A stretch of DNA of 64,000 nt from Dyella dinghuensis (lineage in GTDB: Bacteria > Pseudomonadota > Gammaproteobacteria > Xanthomonadales > Rhodanobacteraceae). How positions within the stretch are numbered: the stretch's first letter is position 1; the number at the start of each line of letters is the position of its first letter. Of this stretch, positions 1 through 10,546 are shown in pieces. The stretch covers positions 62,001 through 126,000 of the forward strand of contig NZ_RYZR01000008.1 of the NCBI RefSeq assembly GCF_003977615.1, read 5' to 3'. Below the pieces are notes generated by a model, which ran no database searches, had not been told where the DNA came from, and saw only the letters and a list, made by a program, of their open reading frames with translations. A program made the position numbers and the translations under genes.

Positions 1-262
1 TGATCGTCTCGATGCGCGCCGACGCATCGCTGCCGGAACGAAGACGCTCCAGTCCCTGCGGCGACAACAACTGCGGCTGACTGCGCCATGCCTCAAAAGC
101 AAAATCGCTGGCCAGCAGCGTGCGGCGAATGCGCTCGGCCACACCCGCATCGTCGTGCAGGGGAACACCCGCCGCACGGCAGCGAGCCACCAGTTGCGCA
201 TAGCGATCGTCGATCAATGCGCGAAGCGCGGGGGATTCAAGCGAAGGAGTTGCCACGGCCAT
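1..262 (-). CDS. glnE: Probable glutamine-synthetase adenylyltransferase, N-terminus only
   Basis: An open frame on the minus strand starts at an ATG (262-260) and runs off the left edge, so only about 87 residues are visible. They contain LLASDFAFEAWRSQPQLL, which resembles the early SDF...P.WL pattern of GlnE, the bifunctional enzyme that adenylylates and deadenylylates glutamine synthetase. The gene starts 46 bp downstream of cysA on the same strand. The frame is uninterrupted and codon use matches its neighbours. The identification rests on a short N-terminal match, so it is tentative; the diagnostic nucleotidyltransferase domains lie outside the window. Confidence 0.5.
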   Translation of the reverse strand, partial: MAVATPSLESPALRALIDDRYAQLVARCRAAGVPLHDDAGVAERIRRTLLASDFAFEAWRSQPQLLSPQGLERLRSGSDASARIETI

Positions 263-308
263 GGATACATTATGACTGCATCCACGCGCTGTTACGAAAA
301 ACCGGCGA

Positions 309-1454
309 TCAGGCCTCCAGACGACGCCAAGGCCCTACCGTCACCGGCGATGTCGCATGCGGCGGGTGCACGTCTATCCTTGCATGAAGCCGCCCTTCAC
401 CGCCTTCCGCGAAAACCGTCAGCGTTTGGAAATGGACATTGATGCGCTCACCCACCGCGACACCGTGACGAAGCCAGTCGCGCTCGGTCCATACCGCATC
501 GAGGGGTTCATCGAGGCCGCTCACGTGCAGCGCGACGCGAGCGGTTCCCGCAACATGCCGCACGCTCAGTAGCCGCGCCGACCATCCTTCGTCCTGGTGA
601 CACACGGGAACGATATCTTCCGGGCGCACGTGAACCGCAATGGCGAGCGTCGGATCGATGCCATCGTGTTCCAGCGGCCAGGAACGGCCAAGCACATGTA
701 TGACTTTGTCTTCCAAATAACCCGATAGCACCTGACTGCGCGCAATGAAGCGCGACGCAAATGGTGTCGCCGGATATCGATGAATCTGCTCGGGCGTCCC
801 GATCTGTTCGATGCGGCCGCGATTCATCACGACAACGCGATCGGCCATCTCCAGCGCCTCATCTTGATCGTGCGTGACGAACAACGTAGTGATGCCCAGC
901 GAACGGTGAAGCTCGCGCAGCCAGCGCCGAAGGTTTCCGCGCACTTGTGCATCGAGCGCACCGAACGGCTCATCCAGCAAAAGCAATGTCGGTTCGATCG
1001 CCAATGCACGCGCTAGCGCCACACGTTGCCGCTGACCACCCGAAAGCTGGGCAGGATAGCGTCCGGCAAATCCGTCCAATTCGACGCGCTTTAGCAATTC
1101 CTGCACGCGGGCTTTGATCGCCGCTGCACGCGGCCGCAACCCCCATGGCCGAACGCGCAAACCGAAGGCCACATTTTGCGCCACGGTCATATGCGGAAAC
1201 AGTGCGTAGTGCTGAAAAACCAGCCCTACGCCGCGGCGGCGTGCATCCAGCGCAAGCAGATCCTCGCCCTCTCGTTCCACGGTTCCGGCATCCGGATGAT
1301 CCAGGCCTGCAAGGATGCGCAAAAGACTGGTCTTGCCGGACCCGGAAGGACCGAGCACCGCCACGAACTCGCCCTCGGCAATCGTGAGGTTAAGGTCGTC
1401 CAACGCAACGTGTTGGCCGAATTGGCGACGCAGGCGCGAAATCTCGATAGCCAT
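309..1454 (-). CDS. cysA: Sulfate/thiosulfate ABC transporter ATP-binding protein CysA
   Basis: ATPase of the sulfate importer, 381 aa, energising uptake through CysT and CysW. It has a Walker A motif GPSGSGKT at about residues 35-42, the signature [15 protein letters not shown] and Walker [13 protein letters not shown], followed by a C-terminal regulatory region typical of CysA/MalK-type subunits. The longest frame begins 17 codons earlier, but the ATG at 1454 is preceded by GGGAG at a normal distance and gives the family N-terminus (MAIEISRL). It is the last gene of the sbp-cysT-cysW-cysA run, with 14 bp between the cysW stop and its start. The sulfate-gene context separates it from other CUT-type ATPases. 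Confidence 0.95.
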   Translation of the reverse strand: MAIEISRLRRQFGQHVALDDLNLTIAEGEFVAVLGPSGSGKTSLLRILAGLDHPDAGTVEREGEDLLALDARRRGVGLVFQHYALFPHMTVAQNVAFGLRVRPWGLRPRAAAIKARVQELLKRVELDGFAGRYPAQLSGGQRQRVALARALAIEPTLLLLDEPFGALDAQVRGNLRRWLRELHRSLGITTLFVTHDQDEALEMADRVVVMNRGRIEQIGTPEQIHRYPATPFASRFIARSQVLSGYLEDKVIHVLGRSWPLEHDGIDPTLAIAVHVRPEDIVPVCHQDEGWSARLLSVRHVAGTARVALHVSGLDEPLDAVWTERDWLRHGVAVGERINVHFQTLTVFAEGGEGRLHARIDVHPPHATSPVTVGPWRRLEA

Positions 1455-1468
1455 AATGCCGCACTCCC

Positions 1469-2329
1469 TCAATGACCGGCGTTCAGATGATCGCCGTGCC
1501 GCCATTCGAGCAAACGCTTGATGGCGAGCGTCAGAACCGTAAGCAGCGCAAGCAGCGATGCCACGGCAAAGGCAGCGGAGAAGTTTTCTTCGTATAGCTG
1601 ATCGACCTGCAGCGGCAAGGTATTCGTAATGCCTCGCAGGTGACCGGAAACGACATACACCGCACCGAACTCACCCATCGCACGGGCATTGCACAGAAGC
1701 ACGCCATAAAGCAGCGCCCAGCGCACGCGCGGCAGCGTGACGCGAAAGAAAATCTGCCAGCCGCTTGCGCCTAGCGTGAGCGCTGCCTCTTCCTGTTCGG
1801 AGCCCTGCGCCTGCATCAATGGAATCAGCTCGCGCGCTACGAAAGGAAGCGTCACGAAAACGGTGGCCAGCACCAGACTCGGCAACGCAAAAATGATCTG
1901 TATACCGTGCGACTCAAGCCACGCGCCAAGCCATCCGTACTTGCCATAGACGAGAATCAGCATCATGCCCGCTACGACAGGCGACACCGAGAACGGGAGG
2001 TCGATCAACGCACCGAGCAACGCTTTCCCGGGAAACTGGAAATGCGTCATGGCCCAGGCTGCGGCCAATCCGAAGACGAGATTCAACGGCACGGCGATCG
2101 CCGCAACGGTAAGCGTCAAACGTATCGCCGCGATGGTCTCGGGTTCCCGAACCGCATTCAGATAGAAAGCGAGGCCCCGGCGGAATGCCTCGGCGAAAAT
2201 CGCCATCAATGGCAATACCAGCAACCCGACAAGCACGGATATCGCGGCAAGGATCAGCACGCCGCGTCCTAATCGCGCCGACGAAGACACCCGCACATCC
2301 ATCGCGATGGCAGCGGATAGCGCGGCCAT
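1469..2329 (-). CDS. cysW: Sulfate ABC transporter permease CysW
   Basis: Inner-membrane permease, 286 aa, with about six hydrophobic segments. The EAA loop that contacts the ATPase is visible ([23 protein letters not shown]), as is the [11 protein letters not shown] stretch characteristic of CysW. It forms the translocation channel together with CysT. Its ATG overlaps the cysT stop by one base (TGATG), indicating translational coupling, and cysA follows after 14 bp. Size and order match the standard sulfate permease operon. Confidence 0.95.
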   Translation of the reverse strand: MAALSAAIAMDVRVSSSARLGRGVLILAAISVLVGLLVLPLMAIFAEAFRRGLAFYLNAVREPETIAAIRLTLTVAAIAVPLNLVFGLAAAWAMTHFQFPGKALLGALIDLPFSVSPVVAGMMLILVYGKYGWLGAWLESHGIQIIFALPSLVLATVFVTLPFVARELIPLMQAQGSEQEEAALTLGASGWQIFFRVTLPRVRWALLYGVLLCNARAMGEFGAVYVVSGHLRGITNTLPLQVDQLYEENFSAAFAVASLLALLTVLTLAIKRLLEWRHGDHLNAGH

Positions 2330-3153
2330 CAGCGAATCACCGCCCAGCGACGGGCCCAGCGCTGCAAAACGCCGACCGCGATCAACAACAACAGCGACGC
2401 TATCAACATGACCGCACTTAGGGCTGCAGCACCGCGATAATCGTATTGCGACTCGATCTTTTGAACGATGAGATACGGCGCTATCTCGGTTTGAAAAAGC
2501 CGGTTCCCAGAAATGAAAATCACCGATCCGTACTCGCCGACCGCACGCGCCAACGCCAACGCAAAACCCGTGAGCAAGGTGGGAAGCAACAACGGGAGGA
2601 TGACCTTGAGAAATCGCTGCCGCGGTGACGCACCGAGTGTGTACGCTGCTTCCTCAAGATCGGTATCGAGGCTTTCCAGCACGGGCTGCAAGGTGCGCAC
2701 GACGAACGGGAACCCGACAAAGACCATGGCCAGCAGCACGCCAAGTCGCGTGTAGGCAACCTCGATTCCAAGCGGAAGCAGCCTGCTTCCGATCCAGCCA
2801 TTCGACGCATAAAGCGCAGTGAGCGCCAAGCCCGCCACCGCGGTGGGCAACGCAAAAGGCAGATCGACCAGCGCATCGCAAACACGCCGGAAGGCAAAGC
2901 GATAACGCACCAGCACCCAGGCGACCAGCAGCCCAAGCAACGTGTCGATGATGGCAGCAAGCAGCGACGCGCCAAAGCTCAGACGCAATGCAGCCAGTAC
3001 ACGCCGCGTACCGATCTGCGCCCACCAACCCGATGGACCGAGCTCGAACGCCGTCCACAACAACGCCGCCAGCGGCAGCAGCACGCAACTGCCAAGTACC
3101 GTGAGCGTGTAACCCGCGCTAAGGCGAAATCCTGGCAGCACGTGATGCGTCAC
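2329..3153 (-). CDS. cysT: Sulfate ABC transporter permease CysT (CysU)
   Basis: First membrane subunit of the sulfate importer, 274 aa. It is hydrophobic with about six membrane segments. The EAA-type loop (LEEAAYTLGASPRQRFLKVILP) and GEYGSVIFISGN are conserved in CysT. The start lies 4 bp after the sbp stop codon and its own stop overlaps the cysW start, so the genes are almost certainly cotranscribed. It pairs with CysW in a heterodimeric channel for sulfate and probably thiosulfate. Confidence 0.95.
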   Translation of the reverse strand: MTHHVLPGFRLSAGYTLTVLGSCVLLPLAALLWTAFELGPSGWWAQIGTRRVLAALRLSFGASLLAAIIDTLLGLLVAWVLVRYRFAFRRVCDALVDLPFALPTAVAGLALTALYASNGWIGSRLLPLGIEVAYTRLGVLLAMVFVGFPFVVRTLQPVLESLDTDLEEAAYTLGASPRQRFLKVILPLLLPTLLTGFALALARAVGEYGSVIFISGNRLFQTEIAPYLIVQKIESQYDYRGAAALSAVMLIASLLLLIAVGVLQRWARRWAVIR

Positions 3154-3157
3154 GTCG

Positions 3158-4159
3158 TCAATGCTCCCCTTCGGTGATTTTGTCGAACACGCCGCCGTCT
3201 GCGAAATACGTCGCTTGCGTCTTGCGCCAATCGCCGAATTGCTGCGCGATAGTAAAGGTCTTCACCGCTGGAAATTGCGCGGCGTAGCTTGCAGCGACTG
3301 ATGCGAGGCGCGGCCGGAAGAAATGCTTCGCGGCGAGCGTCTGCCCTTGCGGGCTATACAGGAACTGCAGATAAGCCTGCGCGACCTTTTGCGTGCCATG
3401 CGCGTTGGCAACCGTATCGACGACCGCGACGGGCGGCTCTGCAACGATGGTTGCCGATGGCACGACAATTTCATACTTGTCCTTGCCGAATTCCTGCTGC
3501 GTCATCAACGCCTCGCTTTCCCAAGCGATCAGCACATCGCCAAGGCCGCGTTGCACGAACGTGTTGGTCGCCCCACGAGATCCGGTATCGAGCACCGGCA
3601 CGTTCTTGTAGAGCGCGGAGACAAAGGCACGCGCCTTGTCGGCGTTGCCACCGGGCTGACGCTCGACCCAGCCCCAAGCGGCGAGGAAGTTCCAGCGTGC
3701 GCCACCCGACGTTTTCGGATTCGGCGTGATGACCTGCACATCCGAACGAATCAGGTCCGGCCAATCATGGATTTTCTTTGGATTGCCCTTGCGCACCAGA
3801 AACACGACGGTCGAGGTGTACGGCGAACTGTTGTCGGGCAGCTTCGATTGCCAGTCCTTCGACAACAGTCCTTTATCGGCCAGCACGTCGATATCGTACG
3901 CAAGCGCCAGCGTCACCACATCCGCCTGCAGGCCATCCAACACTGCACGCGCTTGCTTGCCCGAACCACCGTTGGACGTGGTCACCGTTACGTTCTGCCC
4001 CGTCTGCTTGGCCCATTGCGCCTTGAACGCCGTGTCTACGTCCTGGTAATACTCACGGGTGGGATCGAAGGAAACGTTCAGAAGCTGCGTATCCGTCGCG
4101 GTTGCGTGACCGAAGGCAAGCCCGAATACGGCAGCAAGTATGAGCAATGATCGTTTCAT
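3158..4159 (-). CDS. sbp: Periplasmic sulfate-binding protein
   Basis: Solute receptor of the sulfate importer, 333 aa. The N-terminus is a typical signal peptide (MKRSLLILAAVFGLAFGHATA), and the mature protein begins with NVSFDPTREYY, the family motif that contributes to sulfate binding. The longest frame would add 26 codons upstream, but the ATG at 4159 gives the signal peptide and has AAGGA upstream. It is the promoter-proximal gene of the sbp-cysT-cysW-cysA operon. A palindrome about 50-70 bp upstream (4211-4232) is a candidate operator. The sequence does not distinguish sulfate-only (Sbp) from thiosulfate-preferring (CysP) binding. Confidence 0.93.
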   Translation of the reverse strand: MKRSLLILAAVFGLAFGHATATDTQLLNVSFDPTREYYQDVDTAFKAQWAKQTGQNVTVTTSNGGSGKQARAVLDGLQADVVTLALAYDIDVLADKGLLSKDWQSKLPDNSSPYTSTVVFLVRKGNPKKIHDWPDLIRSDVQVITPNPKTSGGARWNFLAAWGWVERQPGGNADKARAFVSALYKNVPVLDTGSRGATNTFVQRGLGDVLIAWESEALMTQQEFGKDKYEIVVPSATIVAEPPVAVVDTVANAHGTQKVAQAYLQFLYSPQGQTLAAKHFFRPRLASVAASYAAQFPAVKTFTIAQQFGDWRKTQATYFADGGVFDKITEGEH

Positions 4160-4210
4160 GCGGAACAATATCCTTCGGAAAGGTCGAAAACGCCCACTGT
4201 CGACTATAGG

Positions 4211-4232
4211 TTTGGATGGCCATACGTCCAAA
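4211..4232. promoter_or_regulatory. Candidate operator A upstream of sbp
   Basis: Inverted repeat TTTGGATG / CGTCCAAA separated by GCCATA, with one mismatch between arms. It lies in the 149-bp gap between the porin gene and sbp, upstream of sbp. It shares the TGGACG-N6-CGTCCA plan with the sites before cysJ (6237) and between cysB and cysG (13553). On the minus strand a TATAGT just downstream (about 4208-4203) could be a -10 hexamer, which would place the palindrome over the -35 region. The binding protein is unknown. Confidence 0.55.
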
Positions 4233-4308
4233 ACCACGGTTCGTTCTATACATATGCTTTAGCGTTGCCTTCCTTCGGCCGTTCAGTCCATGGCCGGAAG
4301 CCGTTAGG

Positions 4309-6042
4309 TCAGAACGGGTAATAGCGAAAGCTTGTAAAGAGCATGTTGTCGGGAGCCGTCGGCGCATTGCCGTGAATGTCGGTGAACAGCGTACGCGTGG
4401 CGTGCGCGAACTCGGCACCGAACTGCACCTTGCCGAACTTGCCCTGATAGAACTTCCACCAGAAACCGGCGGCCTGCTGGGCGATCTGACGCGTCTGACC
4501 GGTGCAGTCGCTGGGTGCGCCGTAGATCAGGCAGTCGCTGTTGTTGTAACCCAGCAATGCGCTGCCGTAACCGAAGGGCGACGCGTTGGCACCTGTCGTC
4601 AGATAGCTGTCTTCCTGCTCGCGTCCACCTTCGACGTACACGTCAAAATCGGGTGTCGCATGCCAGGTGATGGCGCCGAGCAGCATGTTTTCTTTTAGCG
4701 GTTGCGGCGCACCCGATGGCGTGTAAGTGATGTCGTTTAACTGCGCCGAACCGTAGCGGCCGATGCCCTTGCCTGTCAGGCCGGAGAACTGGAATTCAAG
4801 CACGTTCGGAACCAGCGGCAACACCATGCCTAAACCGTAACCCTGACCGTGCGATGTCTGGTTGCTGGTCGCTGCGGGACCGCCGTCGGCCGCCGTCGGC
4901 GTGACACGGGTGAGGAACTCGCGCGAGATGCCGAACACTTCGTAGTGGCCCCACCCCGGATCGGCGGCAAACTTCACGATGATGTCCGGAATCCGGTTTA
5001 GCGAAACGGTGTTCAACGTGTCGTAGTTATTGCCAGCGGCGATCGTCGCCGTCGACGTTGTGTAGTCTTTGGTGCCTTTACCGGCCACGGCGCCGATACC
5101 CGCGGTCTGCGGATTTTCCAGCGACAGACCGAGCCACCAGGTCTTGTCCCAGTCTTTCACGATGCGAAACTGCGTCTGCCGAGCCCAGGTGAAGCCGGGT
5201 ACGGGCTGAGAGTCGATGGTCGGCAGCTGCGCTTCGGAGGTGCCCGCAATCATGCCTACTCTGTTGAGAGTCAGTAGCGACCAAGCCTGACCTGCCAGCA
5301 AATGCAAACCGTAAGTATCCCAATCCACGTTGGTCCACAGCTGGCGGATACGCGGGTTGTACGAGTTGCTCTCGTTCATGTTCGCGGTCTGGGCTCCGCC
5401 CAGGAAGTCCATGTCGTAGTAACCGGACACGTGGGTGGTGTCGTTGATGTCGCCCTCGACACGTATCGTCAATTTGCTCTGACGCGCGCTTTCCACGAAC
5501 TGACTGTTGCGTGCATTCGTGACGGGGTACGTCGTGGTCGCACCACTGCTGGTACTGATGGGCGCAGCACTCGTGCCGCCAGGGAATGGGATATTGCTAA
5601 ACTTGGTGCTGATGTCATCAGCCGTGTCGCGAGAACGGTAGACCGATTCGCCCGCCAGATAGCCGCCGAAAGTCCACTTCACGCCACCGAGTCCGCCCAG
5701 GGTATCGCCGCTCTTGGTCAGCGCATGCTGTTGCGCCGCCTGCACCTGCTGCTGCGTGGCCGCCACTTGCGCCTGCGTCGCCTGCACGGTCTGCGCGGTC
5801 TGCTGCTGCACCTGTGTCTGGGCTGCAGACTGGGACTCCAGATCTGCGACCTTCCGCTCCAGCTCGGCGATCTCCGCTTTCATCTGAGCCAGCTCTGCCG
5901 CACTAACGGTCACTTTCTTGTCAGACGTCGTTTGTGCCGACACGGCCGTAACGCTGATCAAGCCCAAACCGGTAGCGATCGCGACAGTGAGCATCTTGGA
6001 GCGTGAAAGTGCTGCTTTTTTGGAGATTGGTCTTCGTGGCAT
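4309..6042 (-). CDS. DcaP-like outer-membrane porin
   Basis: Protein of 577 aa with a signal peptide (MLTVAIATGLGLISVTAVSA after a basic N-terminal stretch). A coiled-coil segment follows (ELAQMKAEIAELERKVADLE), then a Gln/Ala-rich linker and a long beta-rich domain ending in Phe (RYYPF), as expected for BAM-assembled barrels. A periplasmic coiled coil before a trimeric barrel is the plan of DcaP-type porins. The ATG at 6042 has GGAG six bases upstream; the longest frame starts 30 codons earlier without support. It lies just upstream of sbp on the same strand and divergent from cysJ, so it may admit sulfate, sulfonates or sulfate esters. That substrate is inferred from context only. Confidence 0.72.
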   Translation of the reverse strand: MPRRPISKKAALSRSKMLTVAIATGLGLISVTAVSAQTTSDKKVTVSAAELAQMKAEIAELERKVADLESQSAAQTQVQQQTAQTVQATQAQVAATQQQVQAAQQHALTKSGDTLGGLGGVKWTFGGYLAGESVYRSRDTADDISTKFSNIPFPGGTSAAPISTSSGATTTYPVTNARNSQFVESARQSKLTIRVEGDINDTTHVSGYYDMDFLGGAQTANMNESNSYNPRIRQLWTNVDWDTYGLHLLAGQAWSLLTLNRVGMIAGTSEAQLPTIDSQPVPGFTWARQTQFRIVKDWDKTWWLGLSLENPQTAGIGAVAGKGTKDYTTSTATIAAGNNYDTLNTVSLNRIPDIIVKFAADPGWGHYEVFGISREFLTRVTPTAADGGPAATSNQTSHGQGYGLGMVLPLVPNVLEFQFSGLTGKGIGRYGSAQLNDITYTPSGAPQPLKENMLLGAITWHATPDFDVYVEGGREQEDSYLTTGANASPFGYGSALLGYNNSDCLIYGAPSDCTGQTRQIAQQAAGFWWKFYQGKFGKVQFGAEFAHATRTLFTDIHGNAPTAPDNMLFTSFRYYPF

Positions 6043-6236
6043 GGATGGCTCCGGCGTCGCCTGAATACGGCGCCTGTCGTGGAATGGAAAACCCCTGAAG
6101 AAGCACCTGAGGGAAAGGCGCTCGGAATCCATGCTGCCCGGCCGCTTTCGCTTAGGGGAAAGGAGGGAATGGCATGCAGATATGCCGCCCCATCATTTCT
6201 TCGCGAAAAAACGAAGTTCTAACATCTTCCAATTAG

Positions 6237-6256
6237 ATGGACGTCTATACGTCCAT
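6237..6256. promoter_or_regulatory. Candidate operator B upstream of cysJ
   Basis: Perfect inverted repeat ATGGACGT-CTAT-ACGTCCAT, ending 12 bases before the cysJ start codon in the divergent porin/cysJ region. Thirteen bases of it (TGGACGTCTATAC) recur exactly between cysB and cysG. The core ACGTC is reminiscent of the enterobacterial MetJ box (AGACGTCT), but the arrangement differs and MetJ is not expected here. Its closeness to the start codon suggests that binding would block initiation or that the transcript has a very short leader. Confidence 0.65.
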
Positions 6257-6268
6257 GGACGATGACTC

Positions 6269-8065
6269 ATGACGGCTGCAACACTATCGCCACTGCCCGA
6301 AGACAAGCAACCCCTCGTCGGCCGCTTGGTCGAGGGGCTGGATGTGACCGCGCTGCAGTGGTTATCGGGATATATCGCCGGGATCGCATCGCAGCGGCAG
6401 ACTGCTTCACGTAGCGCGGCGGATACCATAAGCATTGCGAATGACGCACAGAGCCGGCTCACCGTGATTTACGGGAGCCAGACCGGCAACGCCAAACGTC
6501 TCGCCGAGGATCTGAGCCGCCGCGCCAGCTCGGCTGGTTTAGCGGCACGCCTGGTCCGTGCCGATGCTTACCCCGTTCGCGAGCTGAAACAGGAGAGACT
6601 GCTTTACGTCGTCATCAGCACGCAGGGCGATGCCGAACCGCCGGACGATGCACGCGCGTTAATTGAATTCCTGCATAGCGCGCGTGCGCCAAAACTCGAA
6701 CATCTCCGCTATGCCGTGCTTGGCCTGGGCGATTCCAGCTATCCGCAGTTTTGCGCCATCGGCCGACAGGTCGATGAACGTCTCGAAGCATTGGGCGCCC
6801 AGCGCTTATTTGTCGCCGGCGAAGCCGACGTCGATCTCGAGACCGTTGCGCAGCCGTGGCTCGAACAGGCACTCCAACAAGCGCGGACACAATTAAAGGC
6901 AGCCGCATCGCTCGCGACCGTCACACCTCTGCGTACAGTGCGCAGCAATCCCGTCTGGCATCGCGATCAGCCATTTTCCGCGCCCATTTTGTTGAACCAG
7001 CGCATTACAGGACGCGGCAGCGACCGCGATGTGCGCCATGTGGAATTGTCGCTGGAAGGTTCCGGACTTCGTTATGCACCGGGCGACGCATTGGGTGTGT
7101 GGCCAACGCAATCTCCCGTGCTGGTAGACGCCGTGTTAGCCACGCTGCAACTCGACGGCGATGCGCTGGTGAAGACGAACGGCGAAGAACTTCCGCTTCG
7201 CACGTGGCTTTCCGACCGGCGAGAGCTCACGCAACTGACACGTCCGTTTTTTAAGGCGCACGCAGAACTAAGCGGCGATGACGCGCTGCGTAAACTGCTT
7301 TCTACCGAATCACGCGAAGCCTTGAACGAACTGTTCTCACACTGGCAAGTGATCGACCTTCTCCAGCGCCACTCTGCGAAATGGTCGGCACAGGCGCTCG
7401 TATCTGCCTTGCGCCCGCTCGCTCCGCGCCTCTACTCGATTGCGTCCAGTCAAACGACGGTTGGCGATGAAGTGCATCTGACTGTCAGCCATGTCGATTA
7501 CGCATTCGAAGGACAGGCGCGATGGGGCAACGCCAGCCGCTATCTCTCCGAACGCGGCGAAGGTACTTCAGCGCCGATATTCATCGAAGCAAACGAGCGT
7601 TTCCGGCTTCCTGCGGATGAGCGCGATGTCGTGATGATTGGCGCCGGCACGGGCATCGCCCCATATCGTGCCTTCGTGCAGGAACGTGCAGAGCGCAACG
7701 CGAGCGGGCGCAACTGGCTGCTCTTCGGCAACCCGCACTTTCAATCCGACTTTCTTTATCAGGTCGAATGGCAGCAAGCACTGAAGAAAGGCCAGTTGCA
7801 GCGCCTGGATCTCGCCTTCTCGCGCGATCAGGCCAACAAGGTTTATGTCCAGCATCGGCTGCTCGAACAGGGACGGCAGGTTTGCGAATGGCTTGATGGC
7901 GGCGCGCACCTCTACGTCTGCGGCGATGCGCTTCATATGGCCAAGGATGTGCACAAGGCATTGATCGCCATCGTTGCCGAGCATGGCAAGCGCTCGCCCG
8001 ACGATGCCGAGGCCTGGTTGGACGAATTGATCCAGCAGGGCCGTTACGCCCGCGACGTGTATTGA
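6269..8065 (+). CDS. cysJ: Sulfite reductase (NADPH) flavoprotein subunit CysJ
   Basis: Flavoprotein subunit, 598 aa, that passes electrons from NADPH through FAD and FMN to CysI. The flavodoxin domain starts with [13 protein letters not shown] (FMN loop near residues 70-74). An FAD domain with RLYSIASS and an NADPH domain with [16 protein letters not shown] follow, and the protein ends in RDVY like other CPR-type reductases. Length is near that of the Escherichia coli protein (599 aa). It begins the cysJ-cysI-cysH-sat/cysC run; cysI starts 8 bp after its stop. A perfect palindrome sits directly upstream. Confidence 0.96.
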   Translation: MTAATLSPLPEDKQPLVGRLVEGLDVTALQWLSGYIAGIASQRQTASRSAADTISIANDAQSRLTVIYGSQTGNAKRLAEDLSRRASSAGLAARLVRADAYPVRELKQERLLYVVISTQGDAEPPDDARALIEFLHSARAPKLEHLRYAVLGLGDSSYPQFCAIGRQVDERLEALGAQRLFVAGEADVDLETVAQPWLEQALQQARTQLKAAASLATVTPLRTVRSNPVWHRDQPFSAPILLNQRITGRGSDRDVRHVELSLEGSGLRYAPGDALGVWPTQSPVLVDAVLATLQLDGDALVKTNGEELPLRTWLSDRRELTQLTRPFFKAHAELSGDDALRKLLSTESREALNELFSHWQVIDLLQRHSAKWSAQALVSALRPLAPRLYSIASSQTTVGDEVHLTVSHVDYAFEGQARWGNASRYLSERGEGTSAPIFIEANERFRLPADERDVVMIGAGTGIAPYRAFVQERAERNASGRNWLLFGNPHFQSDFLYQVEWQQALKKGQLQRLDLAFSRDQANKVYVQHRLLEQGRQVCEWLDGGAHLYVCGDALHMAKDVHKALIAIVAEHGKRSPDDAEAWLDELIQQGRYARDVY

Positions 8066-8073
8066 GGCCTGCG

Positions 8074-9771
8074 ATGACCGACACTCCTGTTTCCGAATTC
8101 GAGCGCATCAAGGCGAAAAGCCGCTTCCTGCGCGGCACATTGGTGGAAAGCCTGGCCGATCCGGTCACGGGCGCGATCAGCGACGACGACAACAAGCTGA
8201 TCAAGTTTCATGGGAGCTATCAACAGGACGATCGCGACCTGCGCGAGGAACGCCGCAAGCAAAAACTGGAGCCGGCGTATCAGTTCATGGTGCGCGCGCG
8301 ACTGGCCGGTGGCGTGCTAAGTCCATCGCAGTGGCTCTCGTTCGATCACATCGCACGCACATGGGCGAACGGCACGCTACGTATCACGACACGGCAGACG
8401 TTCCAGCTTCACGGCGTACTCAAGCATGACCTGAAGCGATCCATCGCTGCGATCAACGATGCGTTGATTTCAACTGTCGCGGCATGTGGAGACGTGAATC
8501 GAAACGTCGTCGCCAGTGCCAACCCGGTTGCAACGCCCGCACATCGCCTCGCCTATCGCTGGGCGGAGCGGCTGTCGGAGCATCTGAAACCCAAGACCCG
8601 CGCGTATCACGAAATCTGGCTGGACGAAAAGCTGGTTGCAGGTGGCGAAGAAGAAAGCGAGCCGCTGTACGGCCCCACGTACCTGCCCCGCAAATTCAAG
8701 ATCGGTATCGCCGTTCCGCCCACCAACGATGTGGATGTGTTTGCGCAGGATCTTGGTCTGATTGCGATCATCGAGCACGGTGAATTGCTGGGTTTCAACG
8801 TCGCCATCGGTGGCGGCATGGGCGCCACGCACGGCGATCCGACCACTTATCCCCGCCTGGGAAGCGTTATCGGCTTCGTTGTCCCGGAACAGTTGCTACG
8901 CACCGCCGAAGGTGTGATCGAAGTGCAGCGCGACCATGGTGATCGCCAGGAACGCAAGCATGCGCGGTTGAAGTACACGATCGATCGCATGGGTTTGTCG
9001 GCCTTCAAAGCGGAGCTCGAACAACGCATCGGTTTCACCTTGCAACCATCGCGCACTTACCACTTCGATCATAACGGCGACCGTTACGGCTGGACCGAGG
9101 GCGACGACGGACGCTGGCATCTGACCTTGCAAATCGAGTCGGGGCGTCTGGCCGATGCGCCAGATCAACCGCATCTCAGTGGATTGCGCGCCATCGCGCA
9201 GGAACATCAAGGCGATTTCCGATTGACGTGCAATCAGAACCTGATCATTGCCAACGTACCGGCTGCGCATCGCGCACGCGTCGACGAACTCGTTGCGGAA
9301 TACAAACTGGACGGCTATCGACACACCAGCGGTATCCGCCGACATGTGGTCGCATGCGTCGCGTTACCGACATGCGGGCTGGCCATGGCTGAGAGCGAGC
9401 GTTATGTGCCCTTGCTGCTCCCGAAGCTTGAGGCGTTGCTGGACCACCACGGCCTGCGCGACGAACCGATTTTGCTGCGACTCTCCGGCTGCCCCAACGG
9501 TTGCTCACGTCCCTATCTGGGCGAGATCGCGCTGATTGGACGCGCGCTCGGCCGTTACGACTTGCGCGTAGGCGCCGACTTTGCCGGCCAACGGCTCAAT
9601 CGCACGCTGCGCGAGAACATCGACGAAACGGAAATCCTGAAAGAACTTGACGCCTTATTCGCTCGCTATGCGAAGGAACGCCTCGAACAGGAACGGTTTG
9701 GTGACTTCCTGGTACGCGCAGACGTTCTTCCCGCCGCACACCACGCCATCCACGCCGAGGTATTCGCATGA
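8074..9771 (+). CDS. cysI: Sulfite reductase (NADPH) hemoprotein subunit CysI
   Basis: Siroheme and [4Fe-4S] subunit, 565 aa, that reduces sulfite to sulfide by six electrons. The cluster ligands are visible as C428-x5-C434 ([10 protein letters not shown]) and C473-x3-C477 ([10 protein letters not shown]), the same spacing as in Escherichia coli CysI. The start at 8074 is chosen over an in-frame ATG four codons earlier, because GAGG lies six bases upstream and the longer frame would overlap the cysJ stop. Its siroheme would come from CysG, encoded about 4 kb downstream. Its stop overlaps the cysH start (ATGA). Confidence 0.96.
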   Translation: MTDTPVSEFERIKAKSRFLRGTLVESLADPVTGAISDDDNKLIKFHGSYQQDDRDLREERRKQKLEPAYQFMVRARLAGGVLSPSQWLSFDHIARTWANGTLRITTRQTFQLHGVLKHDLKRSIAAINDALISTVAACGDVNRNVVASANPVATPAHRLAYRWAERLSEHLKPKTRAYHEIWLDEKLVAGGEEESEPLYGPTYLPRKFKIGIAVPPTNDVDVFAQDLGLIAIIEHGELLGFNVAIGGGMGATHGDPTTYPRLGSVIGFVVPEQLLRTAEGVIEVQRDHGDRQERKHARLKYTIDRMGLSAFKAELEQRIGFTLQPSRTYHFDHNGDRYGWTEGDDGRWHLTLQIESGRLADAPDQPHLSGLRAIAQEHQGDFRLTCNQNLIIANVPAAHRARVDELVAEYKLDGYRHTSGIRRHVVACVALPTCGLAMAESERYVPLLLPKLEALLDHHGLRDEPILLRLSGCPNGCSRPYLGEIALIGRALGRYDLRVGADFAGQRLNRTLRENIDETEILKELDALFARYAKERLEQERFGDFLVRADVLPAAHHAIHAEVFA

Positions 9772-10490
9772 ACCTTCCCACGCCGGAGGAAGCGGCCGAC
9801 GATCTGCGTCAACGCGCGAAGCTCGATGCGTGGCTGCTTGCGCTGACTGCCGAAGAACGCGTGGATTGGTCGCTGCAGCACTTGCCTGGCGCGCACGTGC
9901 TTTCGTCGAGTTTTGGTGCGCAATCGGCGGTGTCGTTGCATCTGCTGACGCAGCGCGTTCCCCACATTCCTGTGATCGTGATCGATACCGGCTATCTGTT
10001 TGCCGAGACGTATCAGTTCATCGATGCATTGACCGAGCGGCTGTCGCTCAATCTGCACGTCGTTCGTCCCGCGATCTCTCCCGCGTGGCTGGAAAGTCGC
10101 TATGGCGAGTTGTGGGCGAAGGGACGCGAGGGGCTTGATCGCTACAACCATCTGGCCAAGGTCGAACCGATGCAGCACGCGCTTGCCGATCTGGGTGCGG
10201 GCACATGGTTTGCCGGACTGCGCCGCCAGCAGTCGGCCAGCCGCGCGAACGCACCGGCGCTCGACTACCGTCACGGCCGCTGGAAAGTGCACCCGATCAT
10301 CGACTGGACGGATCGTGACGTCGGTTTGTATTTGCGCCGGCACGACCTGCCCTATCACCCCCTATGGGACAAGGGTTATGTGTCGATCGGCGACACGCAC
10401 ACAACACGCCGCTGGGAACCCGGGATGCGCGAAGAAGACACCCGCTTTTTTGGCATCAAGCGTGAATGCGGTTTGCACCTGGACGTCTGA
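9768..10490 (+). CDS. cysH: Phosphoadenylylsulfate (PAPS) reductase CysH
   Basis: Thioredoxin-dependent reductase, 240 aa, that converts PAPS to sulfite and adenosine 3',5'-bisphosphate. The C-terminal catalytic motif ECGLH is present, and its cysteine (about residue 234) is the only Cys in the protein. APS reductases carry additional CC...CxxC ligands for an iron-sulfur cluster; their absence indicates the PAPS-using form. This agrees with the APS kinase domain encoded next door. The nucleotide-binding [10 protein letters not shown] stretch is near the N-terminus. The start overlaps the cysI stop by four bases. Confidence 0.95.
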   Translation: MNLPTPEEAADDLRQRAKLDAWLLALTAEERVDWSLQHLPGAHVLSSSFGAQSAVSLHLLTQRVPHIPVIVIDTGYLFAETYQFIDALTERLSLNLHVVRPAISPAWLESRYGELWAKGREGLDRYNHLAKVEPMQHALADLGAGTWFAGLRRQQSASRANAPALDYRHGRWKVHPIIDWTDRDVGLYLRRHDLPYHPLWDKGYVSIGDTHTTRRWEPGMREEDTRFFGIKRECGLHLDV

Positions 10491-10546
10491 AACACCGCTG
10501 TCTGCAACACCTTCATCCATAAGAAACGCCCCGATAAGGACAATCC

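Noticed and set aside
6237..6256. MetJ box
   Set aside because: The core ACGTC is similar to AGACGTCT, but the arm spacing differs and MetJ is not expected in this group; left as an unidentified operator.
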